From positions 8,307,070-8,371,069 of the forward strand of contig NC_064038.1 of NCBI RefSeq assembly GCF_932526225.1: 64,000 nucleotides of DNA, given 5' to 3'. This document shows, one piece after another, positions 33,133 to 54,100 of the stretch (positions within the stretch are counted from its first letter, which is position 1; each line of letters starts with the position of its first letter). Under the pieces are notes generated by a model. The model saw only the letters and a program-made list of their open reading frames with translations. It had not been told where the DNA came from and did not search any database. Position numbers and translations under genes: made by a program. Origin of the DNA: Nematostella vectensis (taxonomy: Eukaryota > Cnidaria > Anthozoa > Actiniaria > Edwardsiidae).

Positions 33133-35617
33133 TTATTTATGCGTTCTATTCAATAGTTCACGCCCTCTCTCTTCAAGTCTCATCCTAGCCTCAGGGTAAT
33201 CACTCATGGCTTCCAGCAAATCATCTTTGGAGAGACACAATAAGTCAGAGAAACCAACAGAACGAACCGCTGCAGTGCGTCTATTTCCTATTCCCGACAA
33301 ATTCAAGATACTAATTTCGCCGAAGTAACTCCCTTCTGACAGAATAGCAAGCACTGTTGTACCGTCATCGCCTACAACTTGCAAGCAACCACTATTCACG
33401 ATGTACATCTCCCGACCAACGTCACCCTTGCGACAGATATAGTCTCCAGGAGAAAATACTTGTGATCGTAACTTCACCACTATTTCACGTAAAAGTCCCG
33501 GCTCGCAGTCCGCAAACACAGGGACGTGCCTGAGAACTGCTAGGTAAACGTGAACGGCGATTTGCCCGCGGAGTTTCTCTGGTAGCTTTTTTAGGATGCG
33601 TTCGTGATCCAGTGATCTTTTCTTATGCCACATGTAGTCTATCCAAGAAATGACTCGCTCTTGCAGGTCATTATTAACTTTGTGATTATTCATGTATTGT
33701 TTTATGGAGTTAGAGTGCGTTATAAACTCTACTCTCGCTCGCATTATGTGTCCAAGAATCGCTCCGAATTGACCGACAAGAGCCGCAAATGTCAGATAGC
33801 CAACAGTTAGATCAGCAACAACGAACAACAACTCCATGTCCGTCTCGGGCGGATTCTCGCTTTCTCCTGTAATCATCATTCTTGTCGACCAGTAAAAACT
33901 GTACAAATACTGTCGAGAAAGCTTGTCATAGTTGTTTGAAGACAGATTTGGATACACCCATTTATCAGACCCAAACCCTATAGACTCAGAAATCGCAAAG
34001 TAAAAGCACGCATTCCAATGAAACACCAGTAAAATTACAAGAACCACAGCGAAGGTTTGAAGCAGATTAGGGTAAGACGACTTGGTTTCTCCTCTCTGGA
34101 AAAGCTTGACGACCCGGTGGATGCGTAGAAGTCTAAGCAAACGACAAAGCGTGAATCTTGTCCCGAGGCCAAAGTACAGGAAGTCAAACGGAAGAATTGA
34201 TATCATGTCCAGTTTGAATTTCACGGTTGCCAAGTAGTTCTGTCGTAGTTTCTTCAAGTCACGCACGAGCAGGCCCTGGTCCAAGTACGCTGTTAACAAG
34301 ATATGACAAAAAAATATTTTAAAACACCCTTTGCTACCGCCTCGCGTTCCTCAAGTTTGACTAGCTACGCAGCTCTCCCACCATATTAAAATGTTATTGA
34401 ATTCGCGTGATCAGCCGCAAGGTCGCGCGAGATGTAGATTCTCGTGGTGGCTGCAGGCAAGTTGTAATTGGCATCAAAGAAATAAGCAAATGACAGTTAT
34501 ATGTGCTGCTACTAGATGAGGTTAATAATAGAAGGTTGTCAATACATTTTAATTACTGAATTCCTGCATTTCGGGTCGAGTTGAGTTATTGCAGATCACG
34601 TCATGTTGATGTGGCTTGATCTCCAAGGAAACAAAGGCTAATGAAATAATATTGTAGAAAATGTTTAAAAGCGCTGCTTTCAAAATTTGTAGCTTTTTGT
34701 GGGCGAAAGTGAATAGATGAATACGTTATTTAGGCCGTGAAGCTGAACTATTGCAACCCTTGACATATCTTGACCCGCTCAATAGAGATGAGTATCACCT
34801 GAGGGAATAAGATTATTGCAATACAGGGTTACACCAAGCTATAGTTTCCAGGGAAAGCCAGGGAACTGAGCTGAACTAGACTAGTGGATGGCTTAAAACT
34901 TATAAATTTACCTGTTCTGAATTCCACCATGATATCCATGCCATAGATAATATCACATATATAATCCATAACAAACCACAAAGTCATGAAACGAACTTGC
35001 AGCTGACTAAAACACTGCCGAGCAATTATGAAAACCCAGTTATACACCACCGCAACGGACACGATATACAGCCAGAAAAACATAAAACGTCCCGACGGGT
35101 CAACCGTCCAATGCGTATAAGTAGCGACATTAAACTTCTCTGGATTGTCAGAGGGTTCTAGGTTACTGAGTGTAACAGGAGGGCCAGTCATTTCAAGTTT
35201 CTCTAGGAAAGAGTCTACGCGCTTTGGCGGTTCCCTTGACAGCTTTCGTGTCCGTTTGAGCCATGATGACGCGATTTGAATAGTGCGCGCAACCTTTGGG
35301 ACCGACTGTAAAGTTACTTTTGAACCATCAACATATTGTCCATCCGTGCCTTGGATCTCTTCTTGAGATTCATTGGAGGCACGAGAGAGTATTATTGATG
35401 GATGACTGCCAAAGTCACTTGAATATTCATATTGATCATGAATGGTCGTAGAACTATTGCCTCTGCTACAGCCCTCTTGCTCTTGTACTTGCTGTTTGCA
35501 TTCCGATGGAAGAAGCCTTTTCAGACTTCTATAACTCAGTCCTCCGTTGTTGTGGCTAGTTGAATGTTCAAATTTACCATCCTTTTCTGCTTGTGCATGA
35601 TGATTCTCTTCAGCCAT
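33133..35617 (-). CDS. Cyclic nucleotide-gated channel, alpha-type subunit
   Basis: Exons 35617-34912 and 34289-33133 join as EFRT|AYLDQGLLVRD, giving 620 residues (vertebrate CNGA about 690). Order: disordered N terminus (1-165); S1 FMFFWLYIVSVAVVYNWV; S2 LWFVMDYICDIIYGMDI; S3 FKLDMISILPFDFLYF; S4 LCRLLRLLRIHRVVKLF; S5 FAVVLVILLVFHWNACFYF; pore loop WSTRMMITGESENPP (369-383); S6 ELLFVVADLTVGYLTFAALV; C-linker; cyclic nucleotide-binding domain with SPGDYICRKGDVGREMYIV, FGEISILNLSG and NRRTA, where Arg573 and Thr574 match the phosphate-contacting Arg and cGMP-favouring Thr of CNGA channels. Role: cation channel opened by cAMP or cGMP, plasma or ciliary membrane. The pore differs from the canonical TTIGETPPP. 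Start is the first Met. Only one intron, unlike vertebrate orthologues. Confidence 0.9.
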
Positions 35618-36202
35618 GTCGATAAAAGATCTCTAGCCTCACTCTTAACAGTGTGCTTAGCTTTAATAAGCGTACCTAGGCCGATGATAAGCTCAAATAC
35701 CTGTTTACCTAAGTGTCTGGAGGTTTTGTTGATCTATTGCGGCCAACTGTGATTTCTATGCGCAACTAAATTAACAATCTGTTGTTAATCTTTAAGTAAC
35801 CAAAATTTAAATCTTATAAAATAAGCGCATTTTTTGTATCAACGATACCTGATTGGTCATGCCCTCTGTTCAAACATTCCTATACATTTGTTATGAATTT
35901 TAAAGTAGCGGATACACAGAGCTTTAAGTTAAGTCAATCAAGAATGACAAGTTAATAAGAGGTTAGACTCAAAAGCTATAATACAGAGTATTCTTTATCG
36001 CCCCAGGAGATAATTCTTACCTGTTGAGGTCTAAAATCGAATACACCAATTGGTCCATTTTAAGGCATTTCTCTGACATGATTGACAATAATCAGCACTA
36101 AATCGCAAAGCCTATTAGCCCACTTTAGATCAATTAATTATTGGTGTAATGAAAACATAGCATATCATCAATGATTTATTTTAAATCTAAAACGTTTTTC
36201 AA

Positions 36203-36410
36203 ATGGCGCGGGTTTTTTTCATATCATTCTGGAATGGGAATGGTTGGTAGAGAATGTTCAGAATGGCATTCGAGTCATTCTGCTACAGGTAGCAGAATGG
36301 GTGGAGTGGCCTTCATTCCATTCCGAAAGGGAACGCGGGATAAACGAACGCACTCTTTTTCCATTCTTATCATTCTCATTCCGGAATCACGAGTTAAAAC
36401 GCGCCCTAAA
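36203..36410. mobile_element. Foldback/MITE-like element
   Basis: Left part GCGCGGGTTT…ATTCTGGAATGGGAATG mirrors right part CATTCTCATTCCGGAAT…AAAACGCGC. Internal CAGAATGGCATTCGAGTCATT is also palindromic. The pattern of inverted ends without coding capacity fits a MITE. Confidence 0.55.
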
Positions 36411-36512
36411 TCCGATGCTTTCATACCCATACTACCTATCCTGTTCTCCCTCTTGATTGGTCCCGAAACACTCGTTCCTTCGCGAAATATAAATATTTGT
36501 TTTTTATTTTGA

Positions 36513-36568
36513 TGACGTCAGCATATTTCTGCTTCTAATGACGTCATCGACGACGCCACCATCACGTG
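36513..36568. promoter_or_regulatory. Two CRE sites and an E-box upstream of the CNG gene
   Basis: Full CRE octamers TGACGTCA at 36513-36520 and 36539-36546, and CACGTG at 36563-36568, about 0.9 kb upstream of the CNG start codon (35617, minus strand). CRE is the binding site of CREB/ATF bZIP factors. A regulatory role here is inference; similar CRE plus CACGTG pairs also occur in a local repeat at 39221-39473. Confidence 0.35.
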
Positions 36569-37728
36569 ACCATATCTTGGCACCGCCCTTGACACATACA
36601 TGACACATACCAAGTTTGGTTGTTGTACCACGGGCTATAGGATAACTGACTCCGAAATGAAGTCTAATGTCTTGTTAGTGTTGAATAAGCACGTATTCTC
36701 TGTCCCTACGCGCTTGCGACCATTCAAACGACGCGCTGTGTAACCGCCGCCCCCCACCTCGACCCCCCCCCCCCAGCGGCGCGTTTTTTCTCTTCCACAT
36801 TATAAAATAACAGGGTAGGCAAAAGAAGCGCTTTCCATTGTTCTCTCGTCTGCTCGTTTTCTTACTCCTTACTTGTCAAGTTACTAGGGACAGTGATGAT
36901 GGATACGACCTTATCCAAACAAATCCAACCACCAACGTCCTCAGCTGGGACAGCTTTGGACTTGTCATCACAAGGGAAATGCCGCCATGTTGGGAACAAA
37001 GTGCATTGTGGTATATGTTTATGTTGTATTTGTCGCTTGCAATGGTTTCCATTACAAAATGCGGTTGTATCGCGCCCATTTCCTGTCGTATCTGTCGTAT
37101 GGGATAGAACCAATCTCAAGCGACAAGTGGTATCTGTCGCGTCGGGTCGCGTCTGTCGCATCAGGCTGTTGCGTCTGAAGTTTCCATTTCGTCGTATCTG
37201 CCGTTCATGACAGACGCAACCGTACGGAAACCAGGCTTTAGTGTGAGTAAACACGGCAGTGAGAATATCCAGAAACTTTCGTATCTAAATTCAAGTTTTC
37301 GTCTTTGAACAATCATTAAAAGTTGGCTTTCAAAGCGATAGCTGTAGAGAAGCAATATTTTTACAGGCTTTTAACAATTCTTTATTTTCCTAACTTTATT
37401 ATACCGACTGTGTTTCATTAGTTTTTTTTTCGATTTAGAGCTGGACTCATTGTTATTGTTGTGTTCTCTTTGGTAAGCCACTAAGATCCGGTAAATTCCC
37501 CTGCAAGCATCGACATCAAAGCGAGTTGGCCTCATAGTGTGAAAGAGGAAAGCAGAGTGATACAGAGACGGGAATACTCTATGGTTTACGGAACGTGGTC
37601 TGAAAGGCGAAACGATGAATTCCAACAAGAGCGATTTGATCGTGCGTGATAAATGCACATAACTTGTAATAAACCTTTCCTTAGTCGCTTTAGCCAACTT
37701 ATGTATAAATGTTATGTAGTGTGTCAAC

Positions 37729-37990
37729 ACACCCCGGTGCACCTAGCCCTGGTAAAATGGGAAATTTCCCTCCCTCACTTTGACCGTCACCAAGATTATA
37801 CAATTATGGCATGTGAAATAGTAATAGTAATTTAGCCACTAAAGTGCGTCAACACACCATGGTCCGTCTAACACTGGTAAAATGGGAAATTTCCCTCTCT
37901 TACTGTGACCATCATCAAGATTATACAGCTATGGTATGTGAAATAGTAATGAATTATTCCCCAAAGTGCATCAACACACCCTGGTCCACA
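37729..37990. repeat. ~123-bp tandem repeat, two copies plus a partial
   Basis: Repeats of GTCAACACACC…GGTAAAATGGGAAATTTCCC followed by AAGATTATACA and GGCATGTGAAATAGTAAT. Copies start near 37728, 37852 and 37974. Confidence 0.8.
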
Positions 37991-38206
37991 ATGAAGGAAT
38001 TCAAGTAAGACAGATCCAAAATGAGATGGAGCTTTTCGGAAGATTGCACAGCAACGTGTAGAGGATTACAAAATTCAGGATAATGAGAAAAATTCCTTGA
38101 TGCAACCTTGAGCCAGCAAATCTGAGCAGCATCATTAACGAATTCTTCATGAATTAGGGCGAAATTACGTTTTTTTATAGAGAAGGCTACAGGAGTTTGA
38201 GAAAAA

Positions 38207-38620
38207 ACGGTGTACCTTCGAATTCCGAAGGTGTGGAATACACTCCCTGTAGATATACGCACTACGTCATCATTACCCTCTTTTAAAAACAAACTAGCAG
38301 TCAGATATAGCCAGGCGCTCAAAACTACTTCCAATGCCGAAAATGCAGTTACGTGGAAATCAGTTTGTCCTAAGTGCTGCCGCGCTAGAAATATTCTTTC
38401 GCAACCATCCTGTTGCTATTAGCAATTTAGAGTAGGGCTTTTCTTAAATTACTTTTTCTTCATGTTTTCCTTCATTTTGTTGTTGTCGTTATTGTCAATT
38501 ATGTTTTCTTTTATTATAAAGGGTTACACTTGAGTTGGAGCCGTGCTCTGTTGTGTCAACCTTACCGCTATTTCAATATGTGTAATAGTGGTAGAAGCCT
38601 TATAAATAAATAAAAATAAA
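38207..38620 (+). pseudogene. 3' end of a CR1-like non-LTR retrotransposon
   Basis: A 70-residue frame reads YLRIPKVWNTLPVDIRTTSS, LPSFKNKL and ends TWKSVCPKCCRARN…CCY, the usual C-terminal tail of CR1/Rex-type proteins (WNxLP…I…S…FK…L…C..C). The 3' UTR runs to an AATAAATAAAAATAAAAG tail at about 38620. The rest of the element is missing. Confidence 0.65.
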
Positions 38621-38644
38621 AGTATAGCCATGTTGAATTATGTC

Positions 38645-39073
38645 TTATACAAACTGAGAGGAACCATTTTCGCGCCAGACCTTTTCATTAGCCTTTAATC
38701 TTCCTTGTATAATGTCTGACTTTTGATGAACATTGTTCAAATTCGAACCATCGCTGCTTGTTTTCACTGCCAGTGTGGGAAGTATAGCCGGACTGTTTGG
38801 AGCGTGAACATTCAAATGACCAATGGCCTGATCGACCACACCTAAGCACATGTCGAACTGGCGATTTGGGAAATAAGACCTACATTGGGGGCTAAAATAA
38901 CGAGAATTCCGAAAAGAAGGCAAATTAGAATTAAAGCTGGAATTAGCTTGATTTTGTGCAGGAAACTGGGAAGAGCGAGCTCGTTTCTTTTTCTCCTGGT
39001 AAGCCTTTGCTTTGTCACCGGCTCTATTCTCTGCATTTTTTATTTTCTTAGCATCAGCATCATTGTCAGCCAA
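38645..39073 (-). pseudogene. Gag-like fragment with decayed zinc knuckle
   Basis: A 142-residue frame with a Lys/Ala-rich N terminus, then SQFPAQNQANSSF, SRYFSPQCRSYFPNRQFDMC and LGVVDQAIGHLNVHAPNS. The last part resembles a CxxCxxxGHxxxxC knuckle in which the second and last Cys have been lost. DIRS-type or other retroelement Gag is the best reading, with low certainty. Confidence 0.4.
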
Positions 39074-39220
39074 TTCTTAGTCCACATACTCATCAACTGT
39101 AGACTAACCAAATTCTGACTTATCAGCCAGCTTAATTAACTTTTTTGCCCCTCTTTGATTAATAAAATACCTTCTGTTATAGAACTTTTATTACACCTGC
39201 TTTTAGATCCTGCTTAGTCT

Positions 39221-39473
39221 TACAAGTTTGGTGGTCAAAGCGCTAAATGCCTTGGAGATAGCGTTTTTTCTACCAGGTCACGTGATTGGTGACATCACGC
39301 ATTTTGATTGACAGGTCATGTTTGTTGCACGCAAAGTATTATTGTTTACAAGTTTGGTGGTCAAAGCGCTAGATGCCTTGGAGATATTAGCATTTTTCTA
39401 CCAGGTCACGTGATTGATGACGTCATGTATTTTGATTGCCGGGTCATGTTTATTACACCCCAGGTGTTATCTA
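39221..39473. repeat. 126-bp tandem duplication with CACGTG/CRE-like sites
   Basis: Two copies starting at 39221 and 39347 (TACAAGTTTGGTGGTCAAAG). Each has AGGTCACGTGATTG(G/A)TGAC followed by ATCACG or GTCATG, so the second copy has a full TGACGTCA. Confidence 0.85.
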
Positions 39474-40119
39474 AATCCTGGAATGTTATGTACCCGCTAC
39501 CGGCTACCTAGTAAAACAATTCCGGCCGGAAGGAATCTCCTGGCCGGAGCAAATCTACGTTACACCGGCTTTCCTTTCCCCCTTCCACAGGAATCCCGAA
39601 TCTCCGGAGAGCAGGCTAGCTTGCTAACAATTTGATACCCAGGTTCTTAATTTGGTACTAGTATTTGACAATGCTTCAATAAGAAATGACCTAATTTGTG
39701 GTGGCCAAGGAGGGGTGCCGTGCCCCTGTTTATGCGCCTGATGATTCATCATCTTTTTTTTTTTTGGAGGGGGGGGGGATATTTGGGGAATCACTCACAA
39801 TTTTTTTTTTAGAATTTTAAACAATTGACACCGATTTGATAAAATGTATTATGTCGCTTCAAGAACATATATATTCTGGTCATAAAATAAAAACAATGCC
39901 AATTTTCAAGCAGGATTTCGACCCCTATCTTAGAATGAAGTGAAATTTTCACTCGATTTCAGGTCTTAAAACGTGTCCACTGTGACAATGACGGCGGTTT
40001 TGGGAAATAACGAAAAATTATCTTGTAACGCAAGATACGAGAAAAGAGGCTTCAGATCCCCGTGAGTCCGAATCCGGATTCTCCACTAATCCATCCCACC
40101 TCCGTCGTGAAGAACAACA

Positions 40120-40372
40120 AATTTGCTGTGAAGAAAAAAAATTTGCCGTGAAGAAAAAATATGGCCGTGAAGAAAAAAATTTGCAGTGAAGAAAAAAAAT
40201 GCCGTGAAGAAAATTTTTTTGCCGTGAACAGAAAAAAAAGTTTTGCCGTGAGATAATAAAGTTTGCCGTGAGATTATAAAGTTTTGTCGTCGTGAGATAA
40301 TAAAGTTTTTCTTTTGCCGTGAAATAATAAAGTTTTGCCGTGAGATAATAAAGTTTCGCCTTGAAGAAAAAA
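40120..40372. repeat. ~20-25-bp minisatellite (GCCGTGAAGAAAAAAA)
   Basis: About twelve imperfect copies of GCCGTGA(A/G)(G/A)AAAAAA, changing in its right half to GCCGTGAGATAATAAAGTTT. The two sub-types are arranged in blocks. Confidence 0.8.
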
Positions 40373-40401
40373 AGAAATTGTGCCGTGCCCGTGTGGGCCA
40401 C

Positions 40402-40625
40402 CGTAGAATTTGGTACTCGGTTCAAAATTTGGTACAAGGTTCACTATTTGGTACTTGGTTCAAAATTTGGTACTATTTGGTACTTGGTTCACAATTTGGT
40501 ACTAGGTTTACTATTTGGTACTTGGTTCACAATTTGGTACTAGGTTTACTATTTGGTACTTGGTTCACAGTTGTTACTAGGTTCACTATTTGGTACTCGG
40601 TTCACTGATTCACAATTTGGTACGT
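40402..40625. repeat. 19/38-bp minisatellite (TTTGGTACTTGGTTCAC)
   Basis: About eleven copies of a 19-bp unit such as TTTGGTACTTGGTTCACAA, often alternating with TTTGGTACTAGGTTTACTA to make a 38-bp higher-order unit. It lies 150 bp upstream of the SLC30A5 start. Confidence 0.85.
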
Positions 40626-40778
40626 TCGTAATTTGGACCAAAACTCAATAAGTTGCTATTATACCTCCAATAAGCAATAAGAGCGCCACTCACTTTAGTT
40701 TTTTCAGTGGTCAGCGGTAAGTATTGTCTTTGCCCAGTCCTTTTGGTCGCGTACGCCAGCTCATCAGTAGGATTCAAG

Positions 40779-50020
<9,242 letters not shown>

Positions 50021-50687
50021 TTTCCAAAATGGAAATGAAATTGTTGAGTTACTTTGGGAGTTTGAGTTACTAGGTCCCTTACACCAGTTTTCCATTCGGA
50101 CAAAGCCGAACTACACAGAGGTTACGGTACAAAAGGGATATTACCTCCCCTTTTGTACATATCATTTTACTAGGAAAATTTGGGCTTTAATTACTGTAAA
50201 ATCTTTTTTTCTTTCAAAACAATATAATATATTCATGATAATATTAGTAACAATATTATATTTAATATGATTTTTAAATATAATATTAAATTAAATATTA
50301 ATATTAAAATATTACCATGAATTTATATGGATTTTTTTTTCTCATTTTCTAATGAAACGTTTTTGTGCAACAGTCACGGACGGTCCCGGGCCATCGCGAA
50401 TGTATTGAATTTTTACAGAAAATACTTGTAATTTTTTTTTTTGTTATAAAGACGATAAAATATACAATTATCATTAGTATTTTGGTCTATTTATACCTCA
50501 ATAAGTTTTAGTGTTGAGTAAAAAAAGAGTTCATATCGCTACAACGAACAATGATAATTAAGACCCCCCGCAGGGGTTCGCCTTTTATACCGGAACCTCG
50601 TGTTTAAGATACAGGCTGCAACTTGGGCTAAACATGATTTGGTTTTTGTTCGTTAGTTAAATCTGGGTGCTCTTTTGTGTAAACCCA
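50021..50687. other. 3' flank of SLC30A5
   Basis: AT-rich, including ATATTAAATTAAATATTAAT-type runs at 50220-50320. The 3' UTR is somewhere in here; no clear AATAAA near the stop. Confidence 0.4.
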
Positions 50688-50833
50688 GACCTGTAGCAGG
50701 CTTTGAGTTATTGGGGGGCACAATCCAAGAACATCAAGAAAATATTTGGGACACAGCCACTCCCCTACTGGTCATTTCCTTATTTATTTCTTTTGGGGAC
50801 ACGTGCCCCCAGTGCCCCTCTCTTGCTACGACC
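50688..50833. mobile_element. MITE with CTGTAGCAG/CTTGCTACG ends, copy B
   Basis: Diverged relative of 32537-32702: GTAGCAGGCTTTGAGTTATT, GGGACACAGCCACTCCCCTA, CTGGTCATTTCCTTA and CACGTGCCCCCAGTGCCCC. Confidence 0.7.
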
Positions 50834-50944
50834 CCGAAAACGTATCATCAGCTAATAAGCATTCTTTGAGTCTTGAGAAAGGTAGATGATTCATTTTCAT
50901 ACCCGGGATGTCACATTCGAAAACCCAATACAAAGTATGATTTT

Positions 50945-51188
50945 CCTGCTTGCAGTCGGTACTCGGTAAGGAAAGCCCTCTCGGTTCGGTGATCGGGCGC
51001 CATCTTGTATTATAAGCCGCGTGGTTCCTGGGAGCGAGCGCAAAAACGGACGCAGGGCAGGGGGGAGAGAAAGGAGAGGTTTTTTTCTCCATTCTCTCTT
51101 CTCTCCCCCCTGCCCTGCGTCCGTTTTTGCGCTCGCCCCCAGGAACCACGGAGAGGGTTTTCCGCACCGAGTACCGCCTGCAAGCAGG
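50945..51188. repeat. Large foldback: two nested inverted arms
   Basis: The outer arms CCTGCTTGCAGTCGGTACTC and GAGTACCGCCTGCAAGCAGG, and inner arms 51021-51070 and 51100-51149 (GTGGTTCCTGGGAGCGAGCG and its complement), pair almost perfectly around a pyrimidine/purine loop. The left arm holds about 37 bp (GATCGGGCGCCATCTTG…) absent from the right arm. Open frames here are palindrome shadows. Confidence 0.9.
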
Positions 51189-54100
51189 CTAAGTATGATG
51201 GTCTACTTAAATCTTCACAGGACACCTTCCCGTCGACGCAATAAGTATACAATTTTACGTGTTATTGCCAAATATTAGTCGTCAAAACTCCTTGATATGG
51301 GATCGAATATCACCAATTTCTCAACTGCTCACCAATGACAACACAGCATAAAGGGAAAAAAACATGAGATTATTTATTTTGTCTTATTATTACTTAGAGC
51401 AAACTTTCTTCGATATATGCTTTGATATCCACAACCAGATTTGTTTATATGGATGAGATATCAAAAGTGTGGTATTGACGCTAGAAGATTGTAAATAATC
51501 ATTATAACTGTAAAATATTAGAATTAAATTAAAGTAGTGTTCTCCGAGCTGTTCTTTGTTGCTTCTTGTTCTAAATCAAGTCATGTCCTCATTTTGCTCT
51601 TTAATTATAATAATAATAAAGTTTATTCAAACCTATTACAGCCACGACTGAGTTAAGGCCTCTCGCGGGTAATTGTTTTCAAAAATTAGTTCAAATTTAA
51701 ACCCGTTTAGCAGCACCTTCCAAGCGTGCGATCGATCTGATCTTTGCCGAACAAAATGCTTTTAGTTTGCAAATCCTAAAAAAAAAATAGATATTAATAA
51801 CCAGCGAGGCGCGACGCACGTGCAAATGAAATCGCAGTTTTTGGGGCTTGGTACAAAATTTATGTAGTTGCTAACGACCACTCCATTTTGCGTATATGAG
51901 GTCAGTTCAATTTGATTTCTTATATGACAAGTGGACCAACGAATCGATTCCTTCATGCATGATTGTGTTTATAGGAAAGCAGTTTGATTAGTACTTGCAT
52001 TGTTGTTCCTAGTTTTCCTGGGATATTTGCATTGTGTTTTCAGTTTGTTTTCTGGGATAGTTGCATGTCTACCTTTCACCTTCAAAAATGGGACTCTCGA
52101 CCGCCCCCCACCCCACCCCTCTGCCTGACGCCGATGAACATTTTCGCCTTTCATTTCAGTAATGAAATAACACAAAGACACTTGATGCTTCCTAGCTTTT
52201 ATTTACACTTTCTTTCATAGGTACATAGCTAATATTTGGTTTACTACACAAATGGACCATCTTAAACATGGTTTCCATATAGTCGTAACAGTCGTCTAGG
52301 GTTTGCCCCCAAGGTGATACACAACTCGAGAAGGTTATAGTTAATGACGTTTTTGTAGATGACTGTTACGACCCTTACAACTGTATATCAAAACCAGGCT
52401 TTAAGCTATAAGCAATGTGCCTAACACAGACTGTACCTGGCCGTATAAAGGGCTGTAACTACAAACTTTTGTTTAACACTGGGGCAAGCCTTAGTAGTTC
52501 CATGTACCTTTGCAGGGTGGGTGGGGGGAGGGAGGTGCAGACCACCTTTTTCCCCTTTGTTTAAAAACTCCAATTCTACTGCCCTGGCCTGCCCCCTCGC
52601 AATACTTAGGTTTCTCAAAGTTGCACGCACTCGTTAAAGCAACTTGTGGACAGCCTTAGAATTGCATGGTAGGTGTACAAAAGAGTAGTTTTTTCCTACT
52701 TGGGATGGTGTGAGGAGTGGAGTCGGTATTCCCAGTTTCAAAACCTATTTCAATTAACGTTGCACCAGCGAATAAATGTTTTGTAACCCGCAGTGGTTCG
52801 AACTGGTAACGTATAAATGGTTAAATCCTGGTCTCTGAAACCAGTGTGAACGTTTAGAGGTGCATTAACAAGAATGCTAAAGCCTTCAAAACCTGTGTTT
52901 GTTTTTATTTACGCTTATTTGCTTATCTATTCGATACCCATGGAGCACTGCGGGTAACGACACAGATTCTCCAAATGCAGCCTTATTTGAAATAAGTATA
53001 TACGGCCATGTACCATTTACATCAAAGCTTTTTTCTGTGCAAATGATAAATACTTAATAAGTATAACCATATACTGTATGGTGCAATAAATAATATTTGT
53101 CGAATCAACAAAAAGGGAACTGGTGAACATAATGATACAGCTCTTAATTCTATATTTTTTCTTTCATTTTCTCGTTGGTTTACTAAGGTAACATATACAA
53201 AGACGTTATGCTTGCATCGTCATTTCCGATACAATCCCGCTATATACCGCTTTTAAAGTTTTCGATGAAGCTTGTTATTTTTTTAAGTATCTTACTGGTA
53301 TATTTCTTTGTATACAATTAACTTAGACACAGCTTTGCATGATGTTGGATTCTCAACAGAGCAATTTATAGATGGAATTTCGTCATCAAAATGTCTCCAG
53401 GACTTGTGTAACGTGGTCCTATAACCCCTAAGGTGAACAATAAGTTAATTATAATTCCGCACTAAATTGACAATGCTGAAAAACGACGCACGCCCTTGCC
53501 CGGGTAAAAACCAGCACAAGCGTATTGCAGTGTTAAATATTCGGTGAAGTATAAAGCTATGGAAAGTTGACATTAGTCACTATTTCGCTTTGTTTGTTTC
53601 AGCGTTGTCTTCTAGAAAATATTGCAATTATATTATTAATAGCTATTCAGTTAAATGCTTATTTAATATCACAATTTAGACGACTGTAAACCTTCCCATA
53701 GCTGTTTAGCACAATTCGTATAACAACCGCTTTAGGCTAACTTGGAAAATGCAATGTTCTTACTTGCGGGGTTAAATTAATCATCTTTTACCCATGAAAC
53801 TTTGGGTAATATTACATGAGCATTCCCTAGTGCAACCTTACTTGAATACATAAACAGTATCAGATCATTAACTGAATTTATAGGCTACGAAGGCAAAGTT
53901 CGAACAACTTCCGACGATCTTTACGAAGGCTTACAGTTTTCTTTCAATGTGTTTATCATAATTGTCAGCAATCAAAGTTAAGCTTTTTTTCTGCCGCGTC
54001 TTGAGCATGTGTTAAAACATCGTACATAGTTTTTTACTTGAGTTTTCGTGAGGAAATTTCAAAAATAATAAGAGGGCTACTGGGCTATGCAAGTAACCAG

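Larger units (their letters stand above)
35618..37728. other. Intergenic upstream of CNG channel gene
   Basis: No gene recognised. It contains a foldback element (36203-36410), CRE-like sites (36513-36568), a poly-C tract near 36765 and degenerate CGTATCTGTCG repeats around 37080-37200. Open frames in 36171-37254 are spread over both strands with no domain support. Confidence 0.5.

Noticed and set aside
36171-37254. Several overlapping frames on both strands
   Set aside because: The region consists of a foldback and CGTATCTGTCG-type repeats; frames overlap on both strands without a recognisable domain.
50560-50610. Possible tRNA-like T-arm (GCAGGGGTTCGCC)
   Set aside because: No matching acceptor or anticodon stem can be built around it; no tRNA is supported in the window.
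51603-51665. Minus-strand TTTGAATAAACTTTATTATT as a full SINE or retroelement
   Set aside because: Only a tail-like end is visible; no RT, tRNA-like head or target duplication, so it is only mentioned within the intergenic entry.
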